Assembly (NCBI RefSeq): GCF_018812025.1
Contig: NC_063065.1
Location: forward strand, 31,023,642 to 31,087,641
Source: Megalobrama amblycephala
Taxonomy: Eukaryota; Chordata; Actinopteri; Cypriniformes; Xenocyprididae
Direction: 5' to 3'
Length of the DNA: 64,000 nucleotides
Position 1 is the first letter of the stretch. Every line of letters begins with the position of its first letter. Below the pieces are notes generated by a model. The model ran no database searches. It saw only the letters and a program-made list of their open reading frames with translations, and was not told the DNA's origin. The position numbers were made by a program, and so were the translations under genes. Below, piece by piece: positions 34,088-45,475 of the stretch.

Positions 34088-34421
34088 CTGACCCTGTGCT
34101 GTGTTCGACTGTTTTGGAGTGTGACGTCTGAGAGGTAGAAGTGGACTGAGACCTCTGGTCTGAACTCATGCTGTCCTGGCCGGGAGCCGAGCTGCTCTTG
34201 CGGGGTTTCTTATCGGTCAGGTGCAGCGGCGAGCTCTTCTTAATGGCCCTGTTGCGAGGGCGGATGGTGGCGTTGACTTTCAGGTAGGCTTGAGCCTTGT
34301 ACTCCTTGAGCTCTCCGTAGTTCGCGTCCGTGACTCGACATTCGTACAGGCCCTCGTCGTTCTTGCTCACCCGAGAGATCTGCAGCTTGTGGGAGATGTC
34401 ATTGCCTTGGACCTTGACTGT
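34088..34421 (-). CDS. vstm2a: vstm2a exon: second half of V-set Ig domain and stalk
   Basis: This 334-bp exon starts after a pyrimidine-rich acceptor (TCTCTTCACAG) and ends at a strong CAG|GTGAGAG donor. It encodes the end of a V-set immunoglobulin domain: '[16 protein letters not shown]', then the canonical D-E-G-L-Y-E-C motif, in which the cysteine is the conserved F-strand one, then '[21 protein letters not shown]'. About 57 residues rich in Ser, Thr, Lys and Arg follow, a likely flexible stalk. The V-domain segment is nearly the same as vertebrate VSTM2A and fits less well with VSTM2B or VSTM2L as I remember them. VSTM2A is a secreted or surface Ig protein expressed in brain and linked to adipocyte commitment through BMP signalling. 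The exon ends in phase 1, after the G of a glycine codon, which fits the exon called at 24713-24789. An open frame that runs on past the donor to 34014 is intron read-through. Confidence 0.93.
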
Positions 34422-35351
34422 CTGTGAAGAGAACAGGAGACAAATTCTCACATAAAGTCACGAATCTGCACACATCCTTTCATAGGAGCATAAATATTGA
34501 CTCAGAAAATGCCAAGATCAAGATATTTAACCATATAAAGCTTACTGTATCAGGCCTCTATATGATCAACATGATCAAAACTTTGCTGTCGCACACAATC
34601 TCCGACAGTGCTTCTGTCGTCTGATTGATGGTTTAGACATTTTTTTTTTGCAAATAAAAGCCTTTTAGTATAATTGTACAAACGTCCTTCAGCTCGTGCT
34701 TCATGTGTCTTTCTGCTGTCAAATCTTTACTGATTTTTTTATCAAGTAAACAATAACAAGCAATATTTCAACTGGATTGAAGCGACTTGATTATCCAGAC
34801 ATCATTTATTAGAACATCATGATTATCAGATATGATCGTCAGGCTTTTTAAGAAGGTTTATTTGTTCATCTCTCAATCATCATTCTATTGCATTGCATTA
34901 TATGTTTTAAAACTACAGCTTTGATCATAAAACTAAACATTTAAATATCATCTTACAAAGACATGTTATTGGCAGATATTGATATTTATATGCATTTTGT
35001 CTCAGTATCTGCTATATCAGATGTCGTTGATTTACAAGCATCAGAATTTCATTTCATATAAATATCAGAATCTGATGCAAATTGCATCTTTTTGCTCAAT
35101 TTCGGCCTCTGAAATGAAATTGTGCTGTTTTTCCCTCCATATTCTCATTATACTATACTATATGAGTCATAAAAGCCTGCTGAATCAAATATGATTCTCA
35201 ACAAAAAGACATATGCAAACTTTTTGTTTTGATTTTTACTTAAATATTTTTTATCTAAAGATTCTTAAAAAAAAAAAAAAAAATCTGACAGGGTTAAATA
35301 TTAACGCTCTGTATTGTGAAACTGCCTTCTGAACACAGATCACATACTCAC
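34422..35351 (-). other. vstm2a: vstm2a small intron (930 bp)
   Basis: The intron runs from the GTGAGTATG donor at 35351 to the CAG acceptor at 34424-34422 on the minus strand. It is AT-rich, with poly-A and poly-T runs, and I see no repeat family or regulatory motif in it. Confidence 0.8.
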
Positions 35352-35402
35352 ACTTATTTTGGTTCCTTCTTCATCAGGATCTGGATCTGGAATCAGCTCC
35401 AT
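35352..35402 (-). CDS. vstm2a: vstm2a internal exon (V-set domain, 17 codons)
   Basis: A short internal exon encoding MELIPDPDPDEEGTKIS. It is bounded on the minus strand by a TTATTATGCAG acceptor (CAG at 35405-35403) and a GTGAGTATG donor starting at 35351. The acidic 'PDPDPDEEGTKIS' block is the part of the immunoglobulin V domain that, from memory of the family, sits between the WWF strand and the 'TVKVQGND' strand of VSTM2A. The exon is 51 bp and phase 0 at both ends, so it joins exactly to the next exon as ...KIS|TVKV.... The methionine here is probably internal and not a start codon, because the family has valine at this place and the exon has a good acceptor. The signal peptide and the first V-domain cysteine must lie in exons further upstream, which I could not find before the window ends. 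Confidence 0.88.
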
Positions 35403-36594
35403 CTGCATAATAAACAACAAGAATAATAATTAATATTGGTAGATATTTTATTGTTCATGCTCTTTTCACTATTACCTTTGCATCTAAATTGCCGCATTAA
35501 GGGGATCAAATGTGAACAATAGCATACATTATTTTACTTTTGAACATAATAAAAAAGCGTTTTATCTATTGAAACTCTTGTCTGAGATTCAAATATAAAA
35601 TTTCATAAAAAGTTTATTCATTATTTTAATTCACACTGCAGTAGTAAAATTTCAATACATAAGTCTTCACTTGCAATAGTGAAATCCTCAAGTTTTTATT
35701 TTGTGGAAAACGTTCATGTTTCAGGTTTATAAACTTGTCTCATTACAAATTGTAGTGAAATGCTGAAATCATCTGCCCACAGAAACGCTGGAGATTATTC
35801 AGATGTGAAAATGAAGCGTAACAAGCACATATTGGGTTCCCACATGCACTTTAAACTCATGCAGAGATGTTCACTGCATTTACATGAGCCGAGCCACTCG
35901 TGACACGCTTCGCTCTGAAACACGCAACACAGTGGATATACATGCTTAAATACACACACACACACACACTTTAAAATAACTAAAATACACACAACGCAGT
36001 GTGTCAGCTCACTGTCTGAGAGGAACGTCTGGATGGTATTGGTTTTTCAATACTGAGCACTGAAACACTTTCAAATATTCAGAATCAACATGTATTTTTG
36101 ACAACACTAATGACTAAATTCACTTGATTTGACTTTATTTTAATTTAGTGTTTTGTTTTTAATTTATTTTTATTAATAAATTTGGAGAGAAAAAAAATTG
36201 TAGAATTGTTTATTGTAAAGTATTTTATTATCTGCAATTTTTTTATCTTAACATGAAAATAGTTATCAGTTGAGAAATTAAAAAATGTCAGTAGAGACGG
36301 TCACAAGTACAATTATCAACTTTATGTTTAATAGTGTTATCAGTATATTTGGTTGCACTATTGTTTTTTTTTTGTAATTTTGTAACATGTATTGTATTGC
36401 ATGTGCACACACATCATGTGCGCTTCACCTGAGAAGATAATACATGGAAAAACACCAAACCAAAAACTTGCATCTTCATGATTGTGGTCCTGTGTGAACG
36501 GCCACTTTCTTGCATTCCGTCTGTTTTTTAATTTTTATGTTAATCGAACATGTCTTTGGCTCCACGTCTCATTCTGCATTTATAAGACATTGTG
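35403..36594. other. No gene; vstm2a 5' intron
   Basis: AT-rich DNA with an (AC)n run at 35951-35969. I looked on the minus strand for the missing V-domain exon (a WWF-type codon run) and found none. Confidence 0.4.
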
Positions 36595-36602
36595 CTAAAA
36601 AT

Positions 36603-37580
36603 CAGAGATGCACCGATGTATCGGCAATAATTGGTATCAGCGGATAAAAGCAATTATTATCACTATCATGCATCTGCCCACTGTTTGAAAACAGCTGATG
36701 ATCAGGGACGATTATATCCTGTGAATCAAGGGTGCAGAAAAATGTGTTCAGACTGCAACTCATGAGTGAAGAAAATCTCTGTTTGTGTTGAATTTAGTTA
36801 ACACAACAATAACGCATTTACAGTTAAAAAATAGTCACGTTAAAGCAGGCTCTATTTGACCCTATGAATCACCTGAAGTTCAAGCCAGGGTTGCCAGGTC
36901 TGCATTTTTTCCCCCTAATTTTTTTTCCCTGCTACGTCAAACATTTTTTGTAGCACCAATTGTGCAATTGCAAAGAGCTTTGTGCTCCTTTACTTTTGAT
37001 AAGAAATACAGCCTCAGTGTTCAAATTATGTCCATTTTATCATGAACTTCAAACAATAAATGGAGTTTTGACGCTCTTAAATGTGACGTGACAGATCAGT
37101 TCAAACTGAAGTCTTTTATTCCACATTAATACAAGTTACATCTCCAAAAACATGCATGAACATCAAAAGGTATGTTGAAAGATACAGTACAACTTACCAG
37201 AATGTATTGTGTCTTAATCTGTGTTTCAACCACAGAAAGACGTCAATAAAACAGCTTGTGAACAATGTCAGCTTATTTACTGTTAATTATGAATAAATCT
37301 GTCATGAAGACAAGTGTTTATGAAAACTACCTTAAAGTATGTGCAACTGAGTTTTATACAAACATTACAGTTTTTATTTGAGTGTAATTATTATATCTGA
37401 AGATAAATAGCAGCTGAATATAATACCTCTGCTGTTAATTGTTACAGTTTGCAGCATTTTTTGGAGAGATTTTTTATTTTTTTTTCCAAATTATCGGTAT
37501 TGGCATTGGCATCAGCCGATATCATTCTGAATAATCGGCTATCAGTATTGGCAGAAAAATTTAGTATTGGTGCATCTCTA
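36603..37580. mobile_element. 978-bp hAT element with 8-bp TSD
   Basis: It begins CAGAGATGCACCGATG and ends TATTGGTGCATCTCTA, flanked by a perfect CTAAAAAT duplication (36595-36602, 37581-37588). The subterminal 'TATCGGC' / 'GCCGATA' motifs are typical of the family. No transposase was seen. Confidence 0.9.
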
Positions 37581-37599
37581 CTAAAAATAGATCAGCCAA

Positions 37600-37920
37600 T
37601 TTGTCAGTCAGATCACTTTCATGCATTTCATTCATCTGGGTTCTATGGTTCTTGACTCAATTTTAAAGAACGCTTCATGCAAAAATTAGATATGCAATCA
37701 TTTAAGGCATAATACATTCATGCTTAACAGGTTATCTAATTTTTTCTAGTGATAAATATGCTTACAAGTTGATAAATTCACAAAATGTAATCAAAACAAA
37801 AAATGAATTGAAACTAAATCCATGAAATGATCCCACGATGGGAACCACTAAGCGGCTCAATATCCACAGTGTGACGGAACCCTTTCAGGCTCTACACAGA
37901 ACCTGTTCTTCTAAGAGTGT
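37600..37920 (-). mobile_element. 'CTTAGAAGAA..GGTTCT' repeat copy
   Basis: The minus strand reads TTACACTCTTAGAAGAACAG plus GTTCTGTGTAGAGCCTGAAAGGGTTCC, then 'CAATCATTT' and 'GTTCTTGACTCAA' in inverted order. It is related to 48966-49200 and 33955-34072. Confidence 0.6.
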
Positions 37921-39341
37921 AAACTTTCAAACGACTATGTTGTGTCAAGTGGTCGCAAATTAACCATCGCATTAGAGCGCAAGAGGTCAAGTAATTGAGA
38001 ATCAAATGGCAACCTGTTGATTATCGGTTATCATTATCGGCTCAGAAATACGGTATCTTTACCTCTCTAATTACACAGCGAGAAAAGAAACATTCCAGCT
38101 TTTGTCGCAATGACCCTGAATTGTTGCTCGGGTCCCTCGACACCATTAAAAACTCTGAATGCTTCAAAAGCTGTTAATTGTTTGTTGATGGGAGGGGGAA
38201 AGCGTGGCACACAGACGGCGAGAGGTGTTTCCGTCGCGAGAGCTAAACAGAACAATGATTCATTAGAACAGGCACAGGAACAGATGGCACTGCAGGAACC
38301 ATTTTCTGCTCTTTAAGGAGTTTGAAATATTCAAAAAGCACCACATCAAAAAACAATCAGCTCAAAATCCATCAGGCTAAAGAGGAATAACGCTTCCGCT
38401 CAACGACACGCGGCCGAATAATGAACTTCATCTGCTTGAGGTCTGAGGCGATTGGTTTTAAATTAAGCAATAAGGAACAGATTAGATCCATGGTAAACAT
38501 GTTCATCCTTAACGCCAATAATGTCATGTTTGCTTGCGGCTCTCTGAAGGAATTATACGCTCAGGCTTCATCCTAGCTAACCTTTTGAGAGAACACCTTG
38601 AAAATAAGCTGGAATGAAGAGACGTCATGCCGCCTTATGAGCCGATCCCACACTATTTGAACCCAGATTTAAAGCTGCCTCTGCTTTATGCATTGATTTT
38701 AGGAGGCATCATTTATTTAGATGAAAAAGCGCCAAATGGCATTTTGAAGAGGAAGGCCTCGCTGACAGGGTTCATTGTAACCGCAGAGGCTCTCGTCTGC
38801 CACATGATATAAACAACGTTTGGCTGAAATGCTCTAAGTTTCTTTGTGGTTTTGAAGAAGGGAATGCGAGGATACAGGGTCGGTTTCTGGACTGGCAGTT
38901 TTTACTACAGAAGACAAATACATTCTTGCTTTTTCACAGTGAAGAACATTTTATGTTCCCCAAAGAACCTGTCAGTGATCGGTTGATTTCACGAATGTTA
39001 AACGTTCATCATGGAAACACTGATGCACTTTATTTTTAAGGGTGTTTAGTGTTGAGACTCAAAGCAACCCTTGTGAAAAAGTGTGCTTAATTGTATTGAA
39101 TGTAAAAAACAACACTGTAATTGCAGATAATATTAATAAAGGCCACTGAAGTGCACGTAAAACAAAATGATGCCTGTTTAACAAACTTAAGTTTGCTTTT
39201 AAAAAGTGCACTTTATAATAATGCCACATTAAAATCAGTATGTTTTAAGAACCTTCTGTCGTGCTTTAAACAAATGCACTTGTTTTGATGTTGACTAAAA
39301 TACTAAAGCACATGCTTAATAATTTACATAGTGTGTTATTA
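37921..39341. other. No gene; possible conserved noncoding sequence
   Basis: 38090-38830 is repeat-free and GC-richer than its flanks. No exon or domain was recognised. Confidence 0.25.
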
Positions 39342-41156
39342 GGGGCCAAGCACTGAAGGTGCGTAGGCACCTATTGTATCCGTTGGCATTCTTTTTTTTT
39401 CTTCTTTATTATTATTCTTCTTCTTCCGCTCTTGAAGTCTAAGGCAGCCCATAGAACCGCTTGCGGGAAAGTTGTGAAATTTGGCACACAGTTAGGGGAC
39501 AGTCAGACCTTTGTCCATAGCAAATTTGGAGTCTCTAAATCAATCCCTCTAGCGCCACCAGCTGTCCAAAGTTGCACTTATGTTTATGCTAATAGCTTTT
39601 GAACCGTAAGGGCTAGAAACAAAATTATAACAAAATTTACTAAAATGCGAATAACTTTTGACTATATTAACCAATTGTAATGAAACTGGTCTCAGGAGAT
39701 TCCTTGGGTCATGCTGAGAACATAGATATCAAATTTGCCATAGTCGGCCGAACTTCCTGTCCGCCGTATTGTTTTTCTTTAAAAACTTACTTTTTCGAAC
39801 TCCTCCTAGACCGTTGCTCCGATTTTCGCCAAAATCGAAATGTATCATCTTCAGACCATGCTGACAAAAAGTTATGGATTTCAAGTCGATGTGTCAAATC
39901 GTTTTTAGATAGCGGAGTAACGAATTTGAGGCATGATGTAAAACACACACTTGAAGCTGTATCTCTGCACTGCTTTATTGTATTCAGACCAAACTTGGTA
40001 AATGTCATCACAAGCATGACCTGAGGCATCATGCAGTGTTTCAGCTCAGTGCCATCTACTGGAGTGGAGATATGAAAAATTGATATTTTTGTTTATAACT
40101 TCTGATGGGTTTGACCAAAAATCATAAATCTGGTCTCTTTAGATTCGGGGCATCATGTTGAGTCGAATGATATCAATTTTTCTCATATCGGCCATTTTGG
40201 CCGTCAGCCATTTTGAATTTTGTGCTAAAACGCTGTATTTTACGAACACATTAGCATATCGGATACGAAACTCGGTATGGGTCATCAGGACAATGCCCTG
40301 AAGGAGCCTGAGAGTTTGTCATGAAAATTGAACCAGATCATCTTCAGACCATGCCGACAAAAAGTTATGGAATTCAAGTCAATTTCTCAAACCGTTTTCG
40401 TAAAACATGCCAACAAATTGTACGTAGTGCTTGCGAAAATAGACATAAGGCTGTATCTCCGCAACGCTTTATCGTATTCAGACCAATCTTGGTACATGTC
40501 ATCACAAGCATGACCTAAGGCATCATGCAGTGTTTCAGCGCAGCGCCACCTACTGGTGCAGAGATATGAAAAATGGCTATTTTTGCTTATAACTTCTGAT
40601 GGGTTTGTCCAAAAATAAATAAATAAATTTGGTCTCATTGGATTCAGGGCATCATGACGAGTCGAGTGATATCCAGTTATCCCATATCGGACATTTTGGC
40701 CGTCGGCCATTTTGAATTTTGTGCTAAAATGCTGTATTTTACAAACGCATTAGCGTATCTTTACGAAACTCGGTATGGGTCACCAGCACAATGACCTGAA
40801 GGAGTCTGAGAAGTTTCAAAAGTTATAACAAAATATACAAAAATGCTAATAACTTTTGACTATTTTAACCGATTGTAATGAAACTGGTCTCAGTTGATTC
40901 CTTGGGTCATGTCGAGAACATAGCTTTGACATATTGACACCAAACTTTGCAAGTGTCATTGTCACTTCATTCTGACCATACCACATTAATTTAGTCACAG
41001 CGCCACCTATTGGTCGAAAGTGATGAACCAGTAAATCCTCATTTTTGATCATTTTTCAGCACTTTTGCCTAAAATGATCTTAATAGGTCTTTAATTGCTC
41101 ATTGCTGCTGTTGGTCTGATGCTTGGCCCCGTAATTGCTGCTTGCAGCTATATTTT
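39342..41156. mobile_element. 1.8-kb 'GGGGCCAAGCA' element with internal direct repeats
   Basis: The left end AGGGGCCAAGCACTGAAGGT and the right end GATGCTTGGCCCC plus GTAATTGCTGCTTGCAGCTA are those of a common cyprinid repeat. Inside, a block beginning ATCATCTTCAGACCATG occurs at 39844 and again at 40337 (493 bp apart). A 'TAACTTTTGACTAT.TTAACC' block is repeated near 39650 and 40851. The frames at 39680-40024 and 40321-40518 share the ending 'VITSMT' only because the DNA is repeated. Superfamily not assigned. Confidence 0.8.
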
Positions 41157-41350
41157 AAAATTATATTTATTAATGCATGTAAATACATGATATAAGTTTC
41201 ATTAGAAATGAAATCAAAGTATATTTTAGTTTACCATAAATGCACTTTATTTCAAACTCAACAAATGACATATATAGATCCAGCTTAAGTGGATCAGAAA
41301 TTAGTTGAACTTTAATTTATTTGATATAAATTTATTTTATAGTATAATTA

Positions 41351-41522
41351 GGTTACACTTTATTCTAAGGTGTTTTAAACTATACATTTAAATACTGAGT
41401 AATATTAAGTAACTATAGGGTTAGGATTGGGGTTTGGTTTGGTTTGGGGTTAGTTGCATGTAATTATGCATAATTTATTACGTAACATATGTACAAATGA
41501 CACTGTAAAATAAAGTGTTACC
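41351..41522. mobile_element. Miniature hAT-like element
   Basis: Ends GGTTACACTTTATTCTAAGG and AAAATAAAGTGTTACC. The flanks TATAATTA and TACAATTT match imperfectly. It includes a short GGTTTGGTTTGG run. Confidence 0.65.
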
Positions 41523-42418
41523 TACAATTTCATTTAATTGCAGTTAGCTTGCTGTTAAAGTTCTGAAATCACATATTCAGTTCACACTTGATAAAGAATA
41601 TTTCCATGTTAAGTACTCTTTTTTTAAAAGTATGTTTCTTTTTTACAGTGCTGTAAGCCTTTTCAATGGGGCCTCAGTAGTTTTATTCATATTAAAAGTT
41701 TAATACTTGAATGTACTTCTGTAAAACGTTTAAAATCATGTACACTCACATAGCATATATAGCATAAAAATGCATTAAAAATCAAATAAAATACATTAAT
41801 CAGTGTTTTTATCTTTTGTACAATATTGAGAAGCAAAAAAGATATTAAGATATTGTTTTCACACTTAAATCAGTAAAGAAATAAAACATACCAGAGGGGT
41901 ATGAAAAACATGCATTTCATATTCTCAGTTTGTAAATCTTGTTGTCTTAATATTGCTTCTGAAATAAATGCATCTTGTTTTAGGGACATTTAGATATGTT
42001 TACTGGAAAATAAAACCAAAATTGCGATTAATAAAATTATGTTTTGCAGACGGGATCTGATTGATTGTTCTGAAGGTTGGTGAAAGGAAGCTCTCGGAGC
42101 AGCAGAAAGGATAACTCACTCACCGCTGACGTCTCGCTAATACGGCCCGTTGATCTCCATTACGCTGCGATCTCTTATCTCGGCTATCACATACCGAGCA
42201 TTTAGCTGGACCTCCAGTAGCCTCCCATTAAAATCAAATACAATTAAACTAAATGTGCTCTAATGAATTTCCAATTTCAATAGCGGCTCTGGGTGTCCAG
42301 CATTGACTTCTAAGTAGTATCTAGCTTAATCTGCAAACAGAGCCACTTCATTTCATGAACCCAGGATCTGCTTCATAATATTTAAAGGGACAGATCAAAC
42401 TAAATATATCAAGTTTAT
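41523..42418. other. No gene; candidate conserved block at 42050-42360
   Basis: 42050-42360 is free of recognised repeats, GC-richer, and rich in ATTA/TAAT near 42230-42270. A regulatory role is only a possibility. Confidence 0.25.
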
Positions 42419-42426
42419 ATTTTTAT

Positions 42427-42636
42427 GGTAACACTTTACAATAAGGTACCACTAGTTAGATTAACTAGCATTAAAACAAGCAATACATTTAATACAGTAA
42501 ATACAACGTTCATTCATTGTCAGTTCAGGTCCATTAAATAACGTGAATAGATACAGCTTTTGATTGATTATTAGTAAATATTGAAATTTACATCGACTGA
42601 GATTTTCTTAAGTTAACCGTATTGTAAAATGTTACC
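42427..42636. mobile_element. 210-bp hAT-like mini element with 8-bp TSD
   Basis: Starts GGTAACACTTTACAATAAGG, ends CCGTATTGTAAAATGTTACC, with a perfect ATTTTTAT duplication at 42419-42426 and 42637-42644. Confidence 0.88.
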
Positions 42637-42710
42637 ATTTTTATATCAGTTTAATCACATATGTTATAGAAACTTTTTTCTTCTCTTCAATACATTGAAA
42701 ACATTTAAAA

Positions 42711-43120
42711 GGTTAGTTCACCCCAAAATTAAAATAATGTCATTAATTGTCATTCTACACCCGTAAGACCTTCGTTCATCTTCGGAACACAAATTAAGAT
42801 ATTTTTGATGAAATCCAATGGCTCAGTGAAACTCTCAAGATCCATAAAAGTACTAAAAACATATTTAAATCCATTAATGTGAGTTCAGTGGTTCTACCTT
42901 AATATTATTAATACGGTGAGAATATTTTTTGTGCGCCAAAAAAACAATGACTTTTCAACAATATAGTGATGGGCCGATTTCAAAACACTGCCTCTGAGCT
43001 TTACGAATCAAATCAGTGATTCGGATCTCCTATCAAACGGCTAAACTGCTGAAATCACGTGACTTTGGTGCTCCGAATCACTGATTCGATTCGTAAAGCT
43101 CTGAACTAACCCTTTAATGC
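42711..43120 (+). mobile_element. 'GGTTAGTTCA' DNA element, about 410 bp
   Basis: Inverted ends AAGGTTAGTTCAC and CTGAACTAACCCTTT. Internal 'GCTCCGAATCACTGATTCG' and 'GAATCAAATCAGTGATTCGG' blocks. The related incomplete copy is at 30770-31130. Confidence 0.8.
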
Positions 43121-45017
43121 ATGGGTTTTCAAGCTTCAAAATGGAAAGAAACACCATAAAAGCATCACAAAAATAGTCAATATGACTTTTGAATGTAAAT
43201 TATAACTTTATGTGAGCAAAAGACAGGAATTCACAGAACCTCAGTGAACCTTTGGTCAGATTCATTGTGACATTATTATTATTATTACACTTTAGAATAA
43301 TGTTTAATTTGTTAACATTAGTTTGTTATCATTAATTTGTTAAAGCTGCAGTTTGTAAGTTTCTCCTCTTTGTCGCCATCTCTGTTTGAAATCTGTAATT
43401 GCAGTTATTTGCAGAATTATCATCTTTACGCGGGTTATGCATCGGCACGGCTCCTCAGAATGTGTGGATACTTGGAAAAATTTCCGGAAAATATCACCTG
43501 AACAGGTAAGTAACACGTCTGCCACTTTTGTACTAACCAACTGAGAAAACAAACAAACAAACAAAAAAACATTACAATAAATCACGCTACCAATGGTGAT
43601 TAAATCTAAATAGACACACATCAATCCTGTAGCAGATCTAGGCAGGTGGAGCTGGGGAGGAGGAGGAGTTCAGAGGAACTCTGATAGATTACAGCAAACA
43701 CTGAACCACACTATTCAAATGTTGATCAAGCAATCTCATTGGCTGCAGGATCAGCAGAGGCCAGTCAGCTTGTGCCATGTGGTAATGATCATCCTGCACC
43801 CAGTTTGAACTAGACACATCTCTTTTGCTGTCACACCCACTGTCTTGTTTATGCAGAGCAGCTTAAGCATGTTTATGTTAAGTAATAAGTTCACAGCAAG
43901 TTTAATAATGTGACAAACAAATATGTTCCTTTTCATGCATGCAAACGCGCTGTTGCCCGACAGGCCGATACCTTCAATTGCTTCGACTAGTCATCTGTGA
44001 TTCTTACGCTCTTCATTACAGCAAACTGTCGTTCTTCATGCCCGCTGAAATTGACTTCTTGTAAAATGTGGCCCTGCAATTATTTTGCATAATGCACGAG
44101 GCTCTGAGGTCCCCAACACTAAATTAATGTCAGGGAAGAAGGATAGCATCATCTATATTAAGATATAAACATATCTCACTTGAATGGCCACGGCCGTCAA
44201 GCATATTTCACCATGAAGATGGAGATTAAGCCCTCGGATATCTGCAGCTGAACCTTGAGGATATCATTATTATGAATCTGTATCTGCCTCCTTATGAGGA
44301 TATTGAACAGTGTTTTTTTTTTTTTTTTTTGTTCTCAAGGCAAACAGTATGATTAGATTGCACACTTCTGAAACTTTCTACCGCCACACCAGCTCCGTTC
44401 CATATTCGTTCAGCATGCAGTTTCTTCAGCTTAAAGCTGGCTGAACTTCAAGCAGTTATTATATTGCTCTTGTATGCTGTGCGAACAGTGATGCATTATG
44501 ATGGCCTTGCTTTACAGCCGATGAAATACAGCTGAGACAGCACATGGAGCCACTCGGTAGAGCCGGAGTACGAGGAACATGTTCCCCTCCTTGCTTAATG
44601 ACATCTGGACTCTGTGCAATGAAATGAATGTGTGTGCATCTGCAGATTTCACAACACTAAAGCAACTAATGCACATGAAGACGAGGAGCTGTGCTTCTGA
44701 GGAGGAGCAGGTGATGATTAATCCGTTTTTTTCATGCACTCAGGGAGATTTCCCAATAAAAGCATCGGGATTTGCATTTAATGGCAGTCATCAGAGGTCT
44801 TTTCATCGTTTATCACTGTCATTAGAGTTTGAGATTGTTCAATTAATGCAGCTGATTTTGCTTTATGATGTTTTCATGGGTCCTTGGAATACGGCTGTAC
44901 CTTGACATAACACAAAGCAATTTAGCATTTAATATTTAGAAAATAAAGAGATATTAAAATGCGCTACAAATGACACATAAATATTAGTTTGCAAACAGAA
45001 TTATATATAATTGAGAT
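43121..45017. other. No gene; mixed intergenic DNA
   Basis: A hAT-like mini remnant lies at about 43290-43345 and a T-run at 44312-44330. The block 44170-44860 looks repeat-free. None of the frames has a recognised domain. Confidence 0.3.
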
Positions 45018-45470
45018 AAGTCTCTTCTGCTCACCAAGGCTGCATTTATTTAATCAAAAATACAGTGAAATATTATTCCAATGTAAATCAGCTGTTTTCT
45101 ATGTGAATATATAGTAAAGTGTAATTTATTCCTGTGATCAAAGCTGAATTTTCAGCATCATTACTCCAGTCTTCAGTGTCACATGATCCTTCAGAAATCA
45201 TTCTAACATGATGATCTGCTGCTCAAGAAACATGTATGATGTTGAAAACAGTTATTGCATTGTCATGCATTTTATTATTCAGGATTCTATGATGAATAGA
45301 AAATTCAAAATAACATTTATTTGAAATGAAAAACTTTTGTAATATTATAAATGTCTTTACTGTCACTTTTGGTCAATTTAAAGCATTCTTGCTGAATAAA
45401 AAACAACAACAACAACTCATAATTAATAAAAAAAAAAAAAATCATATTGACCCAAACTTTTGAACAGTAG
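45018..45470 (+). repeat. Abundant fish interspersed repeat, copy 1
   Basis: It contains 'CTGCTCACCAAGGCTGCATT', 'AAATACAGTGAAATATTATT', 'TCCTGTGATCAAAGCTGAAT', 'CAGTCTTCAGTGTCACATGA' and 'TCCTTCAGAAATCATTCTAA', ending near ACCCAAACTTTTGAACAGTA. It is widely seen in cyprinid DNA. The class is uncertain, possibly LINE-derived. Confidence 0.8.
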
Positions 45471-45475
45471 GGTAT

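Noticed and set aside
39680..40024. 114-residue plus-strand frame as a gene
   Set aside because: It lies within the 'GGGGCCAAGCA' repeat, and its end is duplicated at 40518 along with the DNA.
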